Source of the DNA: CAYVTD01 sp964454445
GTDB taxonomy: Bacteria; Bacteroidota; Ignavibacteria; Kapaibacteriales; UBA2268
Length of the DNA stretch: 64,000 bases
Assembly (NCBI GenBank): GCA_964454445.1
Contig: CAYVTD010000001.1
Coordinates: 1 to 64,000 of the forward strand
Direction: 5' to 3'
How positions within the stretch are numbered: position 1 is the stretch's first letter; each line of letters starts with the position of its first letter. Made by a program: the position numbers and the translations under genes. The notes under the pieces were generated by a model. The model was given only the letters and a program-made list of their open reading frames with translations. It did not search any database and was not told the origin of the DNA. Shown here one piece after another: positions 17,878-27,900 of the stretch.

Positions 17878-20013
17878 ATGCGAGAAAACGATATTACTCA
17901 AAATGACGAATTAGGCTCAACTTCAGAAAGAAAATTCTGGAAATTGCTCGCTATTATATCCCTCATATTCATTGGTTTGATGGCTGTTGTAGTTAAATTA
18001 TTTATTGTTCAGATTATTGATGCAGACAAATACCAGAAAATCGCCAAAGAACAGCAGGAGAAACCTGTAACAATTCGCGGTAAAAGAGGCGAAATTTTCG
18101 ACAGCCAAGGGCGCTTACTTTCTTCAACGATTAATAGCTATAGTTTTGCTATTAGACCTGGATTGATGAGAAAAGCTAATAAAACTGATACTATCAAAGC
18201 AATACTGAAAAAATACTTTAGTATTAGTGATTCTGCGTTCGATTCGAGATTTTTAAATAATAAATCTAAATTTGTCTGGGTGAAAAGAGCCTTGCCTATC
18301 GAAGATTATACTGCTTTCGTATCATTGAATGTTCAAGGTTTAATTAAACTCCCCGAGCCAAAAAGACATTATTTCTATCCAGAAGCAGGCGCACAAATAA
18401 TCGGCTCGACTAACATTGATAATATTGGCAGAAATGGTATCGAACAGACTTATGACAAGCTTTTACGCGGAGATAGCATCAATATCATTATGCTTAAAGA
18501 TGCTTATGGCAAACGACGACCAACAATTGAGAGCTTTTGGGAGCTTAATAATGCAGGAACCTCTATTGCACTAACTATTGATATTGAACTGCAAAGAATT
18601 GTCGAGGAAGAACTAAGAATTGGTGTCCTTGATAATAAAGCAAATTCAGGTACTGCTATTGCCATCAATCCAAAAACAGGCGAGATACTCGCTATGGCTT
18701 CTTATCCCAGTTATGATCCTAACAATGTCTATCAGCAATCGACCGAGAATATGCGGATAAGGGCAATTACAGATACTTACGAACCCGGTTCGACTTTTAA
18801 AATGATAACTGCTGCTGCTGCCTTAGAGGAAGGAGCCATCACCCCTGTAGATACTGTTGACGGAAAGCAGGGTCAGTTGAATATCGGCGCTTTCACAATA
18901 ACCGACGACCATCCTGTTGGTAAAATTACATTTGCAGAGGCAATGGAGCGCTCGAGCAACGTCGTTTTTGCGACTGTTGCCAACAAATTGGAGAAAAACA
19001 TTCTGCGTAAATACATTCGCGATTTTGGCTTTGGTAATAAGCTCGGTTTTGACGTAACAGGCGAGGTCCCAGGCAAATTAAAAAATGCTTCCGATTTCGA
19101 TCCTACAACAAAATATACTATGGGTTATGGCTATGGGCTTGCAGTTACTCCGCTCCAGATTGCTATGGCTTATTGTGCCGTTGCAAATGGTGGAAAATTA
19201 ATGAAACCATATATTTTGAAAAATACTTATGACGAATCGGGTAAAATTGATCAAGTTTTCAAGCCGACATTTATCAGAAAAGTCATTAGCAAGGAAACTG
19301 TAGATACTCTTACATCGATGCTTTGCAAAGTGGTCGAGGGCAAACACGGTACTGCTTCTGCAGCAAAAATCAACAAGCTGCGAATAGCCGGGAAAACCGG
19401 CACATCAAGAAAATACGTTGATGGTAAATATGGCTCAGGAGCTTATGTTGCTTCTTTTGTCGGTTTTTTTCCTGCCGATAATCCTGAAATTACTATTCTC
19501 GTGCTCATAGACAACCCGAAAACATCTATTTACGGGGGCATTGTGGCGGCTCCTGTTTTCAAACGCATAGCTCTGAAAGCGATCAGCACATGTCCTTATC
19601 TTTTTGAAAATACTACTTTTTTGCCCAACGCTGATAGCTTTGCCAAAGATTCTTCGATTATTCCATCGCTGATAGGAATGAACAGCATAGAAGCAACTGT
19701 TTTGCTTGAGAAAATCGGTTTAAAATCAAACATACAAACTCATTCAAAACCAAGCCTTATCATCGCACAGACACCTCCGCCATATACAAAAATTGCGAAA
19801 TCGGCAATAATCAACGTAAAAACACTAAAGCCCAATGCAAAGTATGAAGATATTAAACAAATTGATTTAAAAGGCTTGTCTTCGCGGAGGGCAATTTCAA
19901 TTGTCCAAGCTGCTGGTTGTTACCTCAAGCTTGCCGGTAGTGGCACCGTCGTCTCTTATTCTTGGAAAAAAGAGATAAAAGGCGCATGGATTTGCATCAT
20001 TCATTGCAAGTAA
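17878..20013 (+). CDS. ftsI: Penicillin-binding protein (FtsI/PBP2-type) with PASTA domains
   Basis: Septal peptidoglycan transpeptidase. I place the start at ATG 17878 (product begins MRENDITQ), 4 bases after the FtsL-like gene; a longer reading in the same frame would overlap that gene. The 711-residue protein has a transmembrane helix (about 19-44), a dimerisation domain with GKRGEIFDSQGRLL, and a transpeptidase domain with S305-T-F-K308, S359-S-N361 and K506-T-G508. A PASTA domain follows (about 592-650, IPSLIGMNSIEATVLL), then a second, weaker PASTA-like copy to the end. PASTA tails are usual in FtsI of Bacteroidota and Chlorobi-type bacteria. The usual mraZ, mraW and murE neighbours are absent. 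Confidence 0.93.
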   Translation: MRENDITQNDELGSTSERKFWKLLAIISLIFIGLMAVVVKLFIVQIIDADKYQKIAKEQQEKPVTIRGKRGEIFDSQGRLLSSTINSYSFAIRPGLMRKANKTDTIKAILKKYFSISDSAFDSRFLNNKSKFVWVKRALPIEDYTAFVSLNVQGLIKLPEPKRHYFYPEAGAQIIGSTNIDNIGRNGIEQTYDKLLRGDSINIIMLKDAYGKRRPTIESFWELNNAGTSIALTIDIELQRIVEEELRIGVLDNKANSGTAIAINPKTGEILAMASYPSYDPNNVYQQSTENMRIRAITDTYEPGSTFKMITAAAALEEGAITPVDTVDGKQGQLNIGAFTITDDHPVGKITFAEAMERSSNVVFATVANKLEKNILRKYIRDFGFGNKLGFDVTGEVPGKLKNASDFDPTTKYTMGYGYGLAVTPLQIAMAYCAVANGGKLMKPYILKNTYDESGKIDQVFKPTFIRKVISKETVDTLTSMLCKVVEGKHGTASAAKINKLRIAGKTGTSRKYVDGKYGSGAYVASFVGFFPADNPEITILVLIDNPKTSIYGGIVAAPVFKRIALKAISTCPYLFENTTFLPNADSFAKDSSIIPSLIGMNSIEATVLLEKIGLKSNIQTHSKPSLIIAQTPPPYTKIAKSAIINVKTLKPNAKYEDIKQIDLKGLSSRRAISIVQAAGCYLKLAGSGTVVSYSWKKEIKGAWICIIHCK

Positions 20014-20108
20014 TTTTTTATAACATTCCGATTTTTTTTTGTTAATTCCTCACTTTATCTTATCTTGAAGGTTTTTATAATTAATTGTTCATAAAAGCTT
20101 AGGGAAAA

Positions 20109-21755
20109 ATGAAAAAAATCGTATTACTTGCCACTTTATTCCTTGCAATATTGCTTGGATACAATACATCAAACGGATGTACAAACGTGCTTGTTTCTTC
20201 GGGTGCCTCCAGCGATGGCTCTGTAATGATAACATACCACGCCGACGCAGGCGGCTTTATGGAACCGCTCCGATTCCACACTCATATGGATTATGGACCC
20301 GGTACCATGCTCGACATCTATGAATGGGATAGCGGAAAACTGCTCGGAAGCATCCCGCAAGTTGCTCATACATATAGTGTAATAGGAAATATGAACGAAC
20401 ATCAGGTTTCCGTTGGCGAAACTACTTTCACAGGTCTCGAATTTTTAAGAGACTCGACAGGCTTAATCGACTATGGTTCGATGATGTATCTTGCCCTGCT
20501 TCGTGCCAAAACAGCCCGTGAGGGCATTGATGTTATGGTCGATTTGGTAACAAAATATGGCTATTATAGCACCGGTGAATCCATTTCCATTGCTGATAAA
20601 AAGGAAGCTTGGATATTTGAAATAATCGGAAAAGGACCTGGAAATAAGGGAGCTATTTGGGTCGCACGACGTGTTCCTGAAGGCTATATCTGCGTACACG
20701 CCAATCAGGCTCGCATTCGCGAAGTGCCATTGAACGACCCTGAGAATTGCTTATATGCACCTGACATTATTTCCTTTGCAAAAGAAAAAGGTATATACAA
20801 AGAGCGAAATGGCAAATTTAGCTTTGCAGATACCTATTGCCCGCTTGATCCTGGGAGCTTGCTTTATTGCGAAGGACGTGTTTGGACTGTTTTTAAAAAG
20901 GCAGCCCCTTCGCAGAATTTTTCAGATGATTACTGGCGTGCTGTTGAAGGCGCCGAGCCATATCCATTATTCATAAAGCCGGATAAAAAGCTTTCAGTTG
21001 CTGATGTTATGAGCATTATCCGCGACCATTTTGACGGCACACCTTACGATATGACCAAAGGATTAGCCGCCGAACCTTATGGCAACCCCTGCCGATGGAA
21101 ACCGCTCGAATGGCAAATTGATGGCGATACTGTCAATAGCTATGGCTGGGAAAGGCCTATTTCCACGCAACAAACCGCTTTTTCGTTTGTTTCGCAGATG
21201 CGCAAAAATATGCCTGACGAGATTGGTGGAGTTTTTTGGTATGCTGTCGATGATAACTTTTCTTCTGTCTATATACCACTTTATTGCTGTATGACGCGTC
21301 CACCGGAATCATATATAGGACATAGCATAGCCGATTTTTCGTTGGAATCTGCTTTCTGGGTCTTCAATCTTGTTGCAAATCTTGCTTACACCAAGTATTC
21401 TTTTGCTATTAAAGATATTCAAATTGTCCAGTCGGAGTTTGAAAACAAATTCCATAGCTTGCAACCCGCAGTGGAAAAAACAGCAACCGAGCTAATGAAA
21501 ACCAACCGTGAGCTTGCTGTCGAATATTTAACGGATTATTCTTGTTCGCAGGCAGAACTCGTTATGACACGTTGGAAATCGCTCTGGAGATATATGGTAA
21601 TGAAATACAACGACGGATTTATCAACGACGTAAATGTCGAGCATGGCAGACATCCAAAAAGCTCTTATTATAGCCAGGAGTTTTACAAGAGAGTGTTGCA
21701 AGAGCGCCCAGGTTACTATGATGTGAAATGGAAAAAGAAGAATTCAACGCCTTAA
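20109..21755 (+). CDS. Secreted C69-family dipeptidase
   Basis: 548-residue exported N-terminal-nucleophile hydrolase of peptidase family C69 (PepD/acid ceramidase-like fold). After a signal-like segment (about 1-20) comes GC24TNVLVSSGASSDGS, where Cys24 is the expected nucleophile exposed by processing; TNxLVS and ASSDGSVMITYHAD are family hallmarks. Further family-like features are GYYSTGESISIADKKEAWIFEIIGKG, ARRVPEGYICVHANQARI and a C-terminal GGVFWYAVDD segment. Probable role: hydrolysis of dipeptides in the periplasm or outside the cell. It stands between ftsI and xth, all plus-strand, with gaps of about 95 and 52 bases. Confidence 0.88.
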   Translation: MKKIVLLATLFLAILLGYNTSNGCTNVLVSSGASSDGSVMITYHADAGGFMEPLRFHTHMDYGPGTMLDIYEWDSGKLLGSIPQVAHTYSVIGNMNEHQVSVGETTFTGLEFLRDSTGLIDYGSMMYLALLRAKTAREGIDVMVDLVTKYGYYSTGESISIADKKEAWIFEIIGKGPGNKGAIWVARRVPEGYICVHANQARIREVPLNDPENCLYAPDIISFAKEKGIYKERNGKFSFADTYCPLDPGSLLYCEGRVWTVFKKAAPSQNFSDDYWRAVEGAEPYPLFIKPDKKLSVADVMSIIRDHFDGTPYDMTKGLAAEPYGNPCRWKPLEWQIDGDTVNSYGWERPISTQQTAFSFVSQMRKNMPDEIGGVFWYAVDDNFSSVYIPLYCCMTRPPESYIGHSIADFSLESAFWVFNLVANLAYTKYSFAIKDIQIVQSEFENKFHSLQPAVEKTATELMKTNRELAVEYLTDYSCSQAELVMTRWKSLWRYMVMKYNDGFINDVNVEHGRHPKSSYYSQEFYKRVLQERPGYYDVKWKKKNSTP

Positions 21756-21807
21756 TACCCTTTTATTATTTGCAATTATTTTATATTCACTCATTAATGG
21801 ATTATTA

Positions 21808-22614
21808 ATGAAATTTATCACTTGGAACATAAATGGCTACCGCGCAGTTAGCGGACAAAATCCGAAGACAAAATATGGCGAAAAAATTCAAAAAAACACT
21901 CTTTTTGACTTTATCAAGCAAGAGAATCCAGATATTATTTGTCTTCAGGAAATCAAGGCAGACCTCGAACAAATCAAAGAAGAACTCCGAACTCCCCCTG
22001 GATATGAAAGTTATTACAACTGTGCCACAAGCAAAAAGGGGTATAGCGGAGTGGCTGTTTTTTCAAAAAAGAAGCCATCGAAAATAACTAATGGTATTGG
22101 AATCGAGCGATTTGATGTCGAAGGACGCGTTATCGAAGCAAAATATGAGTCATTTACTATGTTTAATATTTATTTCCCCAAGGGATATGCTGAAAATGAG
22201 CGACTCGATTACAAGCTCGACTTTTATGATTCAGTATCAGAGATTTTCGCAAAAAAAATCGCATCCGGCGAGTCAATTATCGTTACCGGCGATTTCAATA
22301 CCGCTCACAAAGAAATCGATCTAGCTCGACCTAAGGAAAACATAAACACATCTGGTTTTATTCCTATCGAGCGCCAAAAACTCGACAAGTTTGTTGAAAT
22401 CGGATTAATTGACTCATTTCGCGAATTTGAGAAGGAAAATGGGCATTATACTTGGTGGAGCCAACGCGGCAGGGCAAGGGAAAACAATATCGGCTGGCGA
22501 CTCGATTATTTCTTTGTATCAGCAGATTTAAAGAATAAATTAACTAGCGTTAAGATATTGCCCGGACAGGACGGCTCTGACCACTGCCCAGTCGTGATGC
22601 AGATTAACTTTTAG
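21808..22614 (+). CDS. xth: Exodeoxyribonuclease III / AP endonuclease
   Basis: Mg-dependent AP endonuclease and 3'-phosphodiesterase for base-excision repair. The 268-residue protein shows the family's motifs in order: WNINGYRA with the first metal ligand region, CLQEIKA (catalytic Glu), YSGVAVFS, NIYFPKGY, VTGDFNTAHKEIDLARP (Asp/Asn pair), GHYTWWSQRGRAR, WRLDYFFVS and the C-terminal SDHCPVVMQ (Asp-His pair). All catalytic positions are present. Length is normal. It ends before a strong palindrome that separates it from the convergent kinase gene. Confidence 0.95.
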   Translation: MKFITWNINGYRAVSGQNPKTKYGEKIQKNTLFDFIKQENPDIICLQEIKADLEQIKEELRTPPGYESYYNCATSKKGYSGVAVFSKKKPSKITNGIGIERFDVEGRVIEAKYESFTMFNIYFPKGYAENERLDYKLDFYDSVSEIFAKKIASGESIIVTGDFNTAHKEIDLARPKENINTSGFIPIERQKLDKFVEIGLIDSFREFEKENGHYTWWSQRGRARENNIGWRLDYFFVSADLKNKLTSVKILPGQDGSDHCPVVMQINF

Positions 22615-22646
22615 GAATTAGCTATTTTAAAGGTAGAGAAAAGAAT

Positions 22647-22670
22647 ACCCCCCTTGCTTGCAAGGGGGGT
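22647..22670. repeat. GC-rich palindrome with CTTGCTTGCAAG core (copy 1)
   Basis: Perfect inverted repeat: arm ACCCCCCTTGC at 22647-22657, loop TT, arm GCAAGGGGGGT at 22660-22670, followed by AGAGGGGGATAA. It lies between the convergent stops of xth and a histidine-kinase gene, so it may serve as a bidirectional transcription stop. A second element at 38694-38729 shares the core and the trailing GGGGGATAA, which points to a dispersed repeat family. Confidence 0.75.
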
Positions 22671-22698
22671 AGAGGGGGATAACCAAAAAACTAACTCA

Positions 22699-24297
22699 TT
22701 AGCCTTTCAGCAAGGTAAATGTAAACTTGCTGCCTTTCCCGGGCTTGCTTTCTACCCATATCTCTCCGTTCATTATATTAATAAATTCCTTGCACAATAT
22801 CAATCCCAATCCGGTCCCCTGCTCGCCTTCTGTGCCTAAAGTATTGTTTTTTTTATCTATTGAAAACAAATTTTCAAGTGAGTCAGGCTCAATACCTTCT
22901 CCTTGATCAATCACTGATATTTCTATATGTAATTCCTTCTTCACAGATTCCAATCGTATCTCAGTACCACGCTCAGAAAACTTGATTGCATTTTGAACCA
23001 AATTACTAATTACTGTATTTAGCAGATTCCTATCTGCAAATACCACAAGATCCTTGCTTATGTCATTAACAACTTTAATATTTTTCAATGCTAAAGATGG
23101 AGTTAATTGCTGCAATGTTTCTTTGCTAATTAGCCATAAATGAAGATTCTCAGCGTTAACGGTCAAACGCCCCGTCTGACTGCGGCTCCATTCCAATAGA
23201 TTTCTTAGCAATTTGTGCAAATTCACAGCAGATTTATTTATCAAATTTGTCATTTCCTTGATTTCAGACAATTTAAGTTTATAAAAATCATCGGTAAGCT
23301 CTTCCAATAAACCAAGAAATCCATTAAAAGGCGATGTCAAATCGTGAGCAATTATATCAAAAAACTTATTCTTTTGCTCCAATGCGGCTTTCATTTCTTG
23401 TTCAGATTTCGACAATTGCTCGTTTACTTCAGCTTGTCTATTCGATTCATAACTTAGCTTTTCGTTTGTCTGACGTAATTTATCAATGAGCATTTCCATA
23501 TCTTGCTCTATCTGCTTCTGCTTACTAATATTATGTTCAAAACTATATAAATATCTCGTCTTGCCATCTACACTCATCATCGAATTGCCTAAGAGTAAAA
23601 CAGGTATCTTTTTACCTGCACTATTAATTATCTCCAACTCACCTTCCCAGATTCTGTCTGCTTCCACACAGGATATTGTCTCTTTTGCCAATATTTTGAG
23701 TGAAGAATGGGTATAAAAATCTTCTTCATTGATTTTGTTCGGCTTTGTATGCTCTATTCCAAGCAATTTCGCACGAGCCTCATTTAAATATATTAATCTG
23801 CCATCAACATTCCTCACTGAAACTGCCAAAGGTGCCGTATCGGCAAGTTTTTTGAACAACGATAACTCGTTTTCCATCTGCTTTCGTTTGGTTATATCAA
23901 TCAAATAGCCACGTATGCCTACAACAATATCGTCTTCCTTGACCATTTCTCCCTGTATTAATATATCAAGCTCCTCGCCATTCCGTTTTTTTGCCTTGTA
24001 TTCGCTGTTCTTAAACACTTTATCATTAAAAATTTGCTGAAAATTCATTACTGCTCTGCCAACGTCTTCAGCAGATATTAAATCTGTAAAATGAACCTTT
24101 CCTGCGGCTACTTCTTCAGCGGTATAGCCAAACAAATCACAGCCGTACTTATTCGTTTGAATAATATAACCTTGTTTGTTTGTCTCAAAAACTGTTATTG
24201 GAATGTTTTCTAGGAAATTGTTGCGAGCTTTTAAATAGTCATTTTGATTTTTGGCTGGGATACTATTGATTTCACTATCTTCCATAATCCTTCTCAT
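22699..24297 (-). CDS. PAS-domain histidine kinase (cytoplasmic)
   Basis: 532-residue sensor kinase without membrane segments. Two PAS domains (about 25-140 and 148-262) are followed by a coiled coil (about 262-310), a HisKA domain with phospho-acceptor H318 in FFDIIAHDLTSPF, and a HATPase domain (about 420-532) with N box LVQNAIKFS, G1 DQGEGI and G2 GEQGTGLGLILCKEF. It probably senses a cytoplasmic signal through PAS and phosphorylates an unlinked receiver; no response-regulator gene adjoins it. ATG 24297 has AAGGA 7 bases upstream; ATG 24285 is an alternative. The C-terminus is close in sequence to the kinases at 52-58 kb. Confidence 0.92.
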   Translation of the reverse strand: MRRIMEDSEINSIPAKNQNDYLKARNNFLENIPITVFETNKQGYIIQTNKYGCDLFGYTAEEVAAGKVHFTDLISAEDVGRAVMNFQQIFNDKVFKNSEYKAKKRNGEELDILIQGEMVKEDDIVVGIRGYLIDITKRKQMENELSLFKKLADTAPLAVSVRNVDGRLIYLNEARAKLLGIEHTKPNKINEEDFYTHSSLKILAKETISCVEADRIWEGELEIINSAGKKIPVLLLGNSMMSVDGKTRYLYSFEHNISKQKQIEQDMEMLIDKLRQTNEKLSYESNRQAEVNEQLSKSEQEMKAALEQKNKFFDIIAHDLTSPFNGFLGLLEELTDDFYKLKLSEIKEMTNLINKSAVNLHKLLRNLLEWSRSQTGRLTVNAENLHLWLISKETLQQLTPSLALKNIKVVNDISKDLVVFADRNLLNTVISNLVQNAIKFSERGTEIRLESVKKELHIEISVIDQGEGIEPDSLENLFSIDKKNNTLGTEGEQGTGLGLILCKEFINIMNGEIWVESKPGKGSKFTFTLLKG

Positions 24298-24418
24298 TTC
24301 ATCATCCTTGCGATTTGAGCTTAATTCACCTTAATTACACACCTCCCTTGTTCCGTTATGACACAGAAATTAAGATAAAATTGTATGAAATGGAAGTAAA
24401 AAAAAATAATTCTCTAGA

Positions 24419-24806
24419 TTATACTATTAGAATACCAAAAATTTCATTATGTGGAGTATTTAAATCAATAAATCGGAAGTTTAAGTTAATTTCTTGATTT
24501 AAAAGGTTAAAAATTTTCAAACTTTCTGCATCAAAAGATAAAAAGTAGTCAATGGATTTTTCACAATCTGCTTGTGCAAAAAGCTTAGTATCATAAGGTA
24601 TCAATTTCACCTGTTTCGGAATGTTGTTTGCCAACAGCGTGAATTCCAAAAGTTTTGTAGAGTAGATTAGTTGCATACTCTTCAAGGAAATTTTTTGGGG
24701 TTTGTATTTTTATAATGCTAAATTCCTCAGTTTGCAAATGAATATTAGCTTTATCTTTTCCATTAAATCTAAATATCCTAATCTCTATTTGACCTAGTTT
24801 ATCCAT
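24419..24806 (-). pseudogene. Disrupted small gene, two overlapping frames (PIN-like tail?)
   Basis: Two overlapping minus-strand frames look like one gene broken by a frameshift. The first (24806 to 24591, ATG start, 71 codons) begins MDKLGQIEIRIFRFNG and includes KIQTPKNFLEEY. The second opens around 24705-24685 with only a TTG start and runs to 24419. Its tail, with YDTKLFAQADCEKSIDYFLSFD then FRFIDLNTP, resembles the C-terminal half of PIN-domain ribonucleases. A single-base change around 24660-24700 would fuse them into about 125 codons. The N-terminal PIN aspartate motif is not seen, so a relic is more likely than an active toxin. The family call is tentative. Confidence 0.35.
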
Positions 24807-24997
24807 GCTTACTTTATCAATACATAATTTAATCTTAATAAACGTTTAAATTTTTGTCAAATTGCCGTATTTAATCATTATCTTTAACAAAACAAAATAA
24901 TCTTCATTAAACAAGAATCAAACTTTATCGGCTATTTAAAAGATTAATTTATAATCTTTAACTTTATAAACTATTTTCTTTCCTAATAACCCTTTAC

Positions 24998-27900
24998 TTA
25001 CTCTTTCTTTAAAAACTTAACGATCGCACCCCAACTTTTATCTACGGTAAAGCCAAGCTTGCCGTAGAAATCACGGAGATAAAAATGTGTTTTGATGACT
25101 TCAACGCCTTGACTTTCCATATTGTCAAAGAAAGATTCGAGCATAGACCGAGCGATGCCTCTTCCTTTGAAAGCTTCGGAAATAACCGTGCCGTCGAGTA
25201 AAATAGTTGTCGGAGATATCACTTTGTAACACAAACCGCCAATAATCCGGTCAGTCTTGTCGATTACAACATAAAAGCGGTCGTTTCTCGAAATGGTCTT
25301 TGGATATTTTTCTTGCAAGAAAATCCTAAATAACCAGCCAATTTCCGCCGGCTCGACTGATTCCCTGAATGTAAATTCTTCGGAATATCTGTCCTTGAGA
25401 TAGGAACGAAGCAAAACGACTTCCTTTTCCCGCTTTCCAATCTTCATAAAATCTATTTCCTGATTTACCTCTGATTTCGGAAAGACCATGCGGGTAAATA
25501 ACTGTTTGTTGGCAGCTGAGTATAAACGCGATTGCAATTCGGACAGTTCATACAAGCGTGTTGCGGGCTTGCTTAGATCCTTGGACATTTCCATAAGTAG
25601 TTTATCGAAAGCAGTGCTGGCGTCGATATCGAGATTTTTAAAATAAGTCTGCCGGAAAAGGTCATAACGGACAATCCTTGGAAATCTATATAAACGATAA
25701 AGCCGGTAAAGCTCGACTATCATATCCTCTTTTGCTTGCTCAGTTGCTTGAGTATTTAGTTTTTCCCAATCTTCGTATCTTTGGATTGCATTGAGCAAGT
25801 TAATTGGCTGATAATAATGAGATTTACGATTCTCGACATAATCACATAAAACTTGCAACATACTTTTACCGAAGTACAAGAAATCGGACTTTTCAAGTTC
25901 GCCTTTGAGTTCATCGAAAAACGTATAAGCCGAGTCTGGTTCGAGTGCCTCCATACAAGCATCAAAAATCCACTCTGGTTGCAAAAAACTCTTGAATCGG
26001 GGATAACTCATCACCGCCCGCTCGAAAAAATTCTTACAAAGAGTTTTTAGGAAATCCAAGGGACCAGTATATTCTTGCCAGCCGGCAAGCGAGCGAATTG
26101 TGGAAGTTTCCATATAGTCGATTTCCGGGACAGATACATTCGAAGGCGAGACGAGCCCGGGAAGTATCGTTTTATTGCTATAAGACCAAGCGCGGATCAC
26201 GGCAGTCATACCTTCGATATATAGTTTTCGGAAATCAGATTTTTTCGGCAGGTACCTGCCTGATGCCTGACGACTTGCCATTTCTCGCAATTTGTCCCAC
26301 AAAGTCAGTTCGTTTACATATATCATCGAACGTGCATCGAGTTCCGGACGGCAACAACCAAGCTTGGGAAGCACTTTCACTCCAAACGGATAGCCCGCAA
26401 TGGATACTAGCCGGAAGATAGTATCTATCTGCCGCAAAGTATCAAGTTTGTCGCGAACAATAATTTGCAAGTCGAAATGCTTGTCCTTAGTGTTCACACT
26501 TACTCTATATAATTGATTAAATGCAGCCCCGCCAATTTTCATTATCCAAACGCCATCTTCGATTATCTGAGTCAAATTGAAGTCCCATTGATCGAAGGCG
26601 AGAATAATTGACTGCTCTAAAAATGTTGTTCCAATTAAAACTTCGCGTATTTTGTCGATTTCCAAAGGTGAGAAATCGTCATCAAAAATTAAAATTCTAT
26701 CCCATTGCTCTTTGCTTAATTGCGGTAATTCTGTTTTTAATTTCTTTTCGTAGAACTCGGCTAATTCATTGAAATACTCCTGTGCAACTCTTGATAGATA
26801 TGGATCCTTTCTGTGCAAAATCCAGCTTGAAAGCTCTGCTCGCACCGAGCTATAATAATTTGTGTGGTGCTTAACAAAATTAACCAACAACTGGAATACC
26901 TGTTCAAACTGATTTCTGCGGAGTTCATCAGCGGGCCAAGTCAGTGTTTTACGATAAATAGCGAGACGTTTGCGCAAGGATTCAAGTCGCCGGCGTTCGA
27001 GCTTTGTTTGAGAAATAATTTCAATAGATTCCTCGTTTAAAAAAGTAAGTCCTGACTCGACAAATTGTGGGAAATGTTTGATATAGTCGTGAGTTGAACT
27101 GTCGAGTAGCAAAATCCGATAGGCAAGGCAACGGACATCTTCGTTTGGATGGTAGGCTAGCGATTCAAGGCGGCTTTTTATCAAATCGGAATGACGCACA
27201 TTACTAAGCGAGCCTGCTTCGAGCCATACACTCATTATTTCCACTGCTTCCAAGGCACTTGTATCGTCTGAAAACAGAGAAGTGGTAATAACTGAGTTTA
27301 TTTCAGCCAATCTTTCATTTTTAATTGATTTCACTCTCTGAAAACTCTTGTTAAGATACTCGGTAGTTCTTTCCTTTGGAAGCAAAACTTGTTCCGATAC
27401 ATTTTCCATTGGGCTGTCCCAACCCTCCTTGCAAGGAGCAAACTCTACAAGTTCTGGATTGCCAACCCAAAGAAATGGCTGCAAGGCAAACTCGCCCAAA
27501 TCTATTGGCAATTCTTTGTGAAAACTATATTCAAGCGAGCCAATAATGTATTTTCTCTCATCTTTTCTAACAAAATGAATCGATTTATTGTTTCTCGTAT
27601 TCTTTAAAAATCCATTTTCAATAATAATTTCGTCAAGAAGAACTCCCAAATCCCTGAAAAACCAGCGAGGAATATTTATCTTAACTTCTTCGCTTGCAAG
27701 CGTTATATAATTGCTAACATAGAGCTCTTTAATTTGTTGTTCAAAATTGTTTTCAATATTTTTCCTAATAAAGCTACCTTTAGGGGTAAGTTCGCCCTTG
27801 TCGAGCGAGAAATCCCTGTCAAGAAGCATAAAATTGACTACTCTTTCATACGGCGCAAGGGTTTTATTTGCTTCGTCGATAATTCTGCTGAAATATAAGC

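Noticed and set aside
24939..24959. AAAGATTA/TAATCTTT inverted repeat as terminator of the fusion gene
   Set aside because: All A/T apart from one G-C pair, so the stem is weak, and there is no T-run after it on the minus strand.
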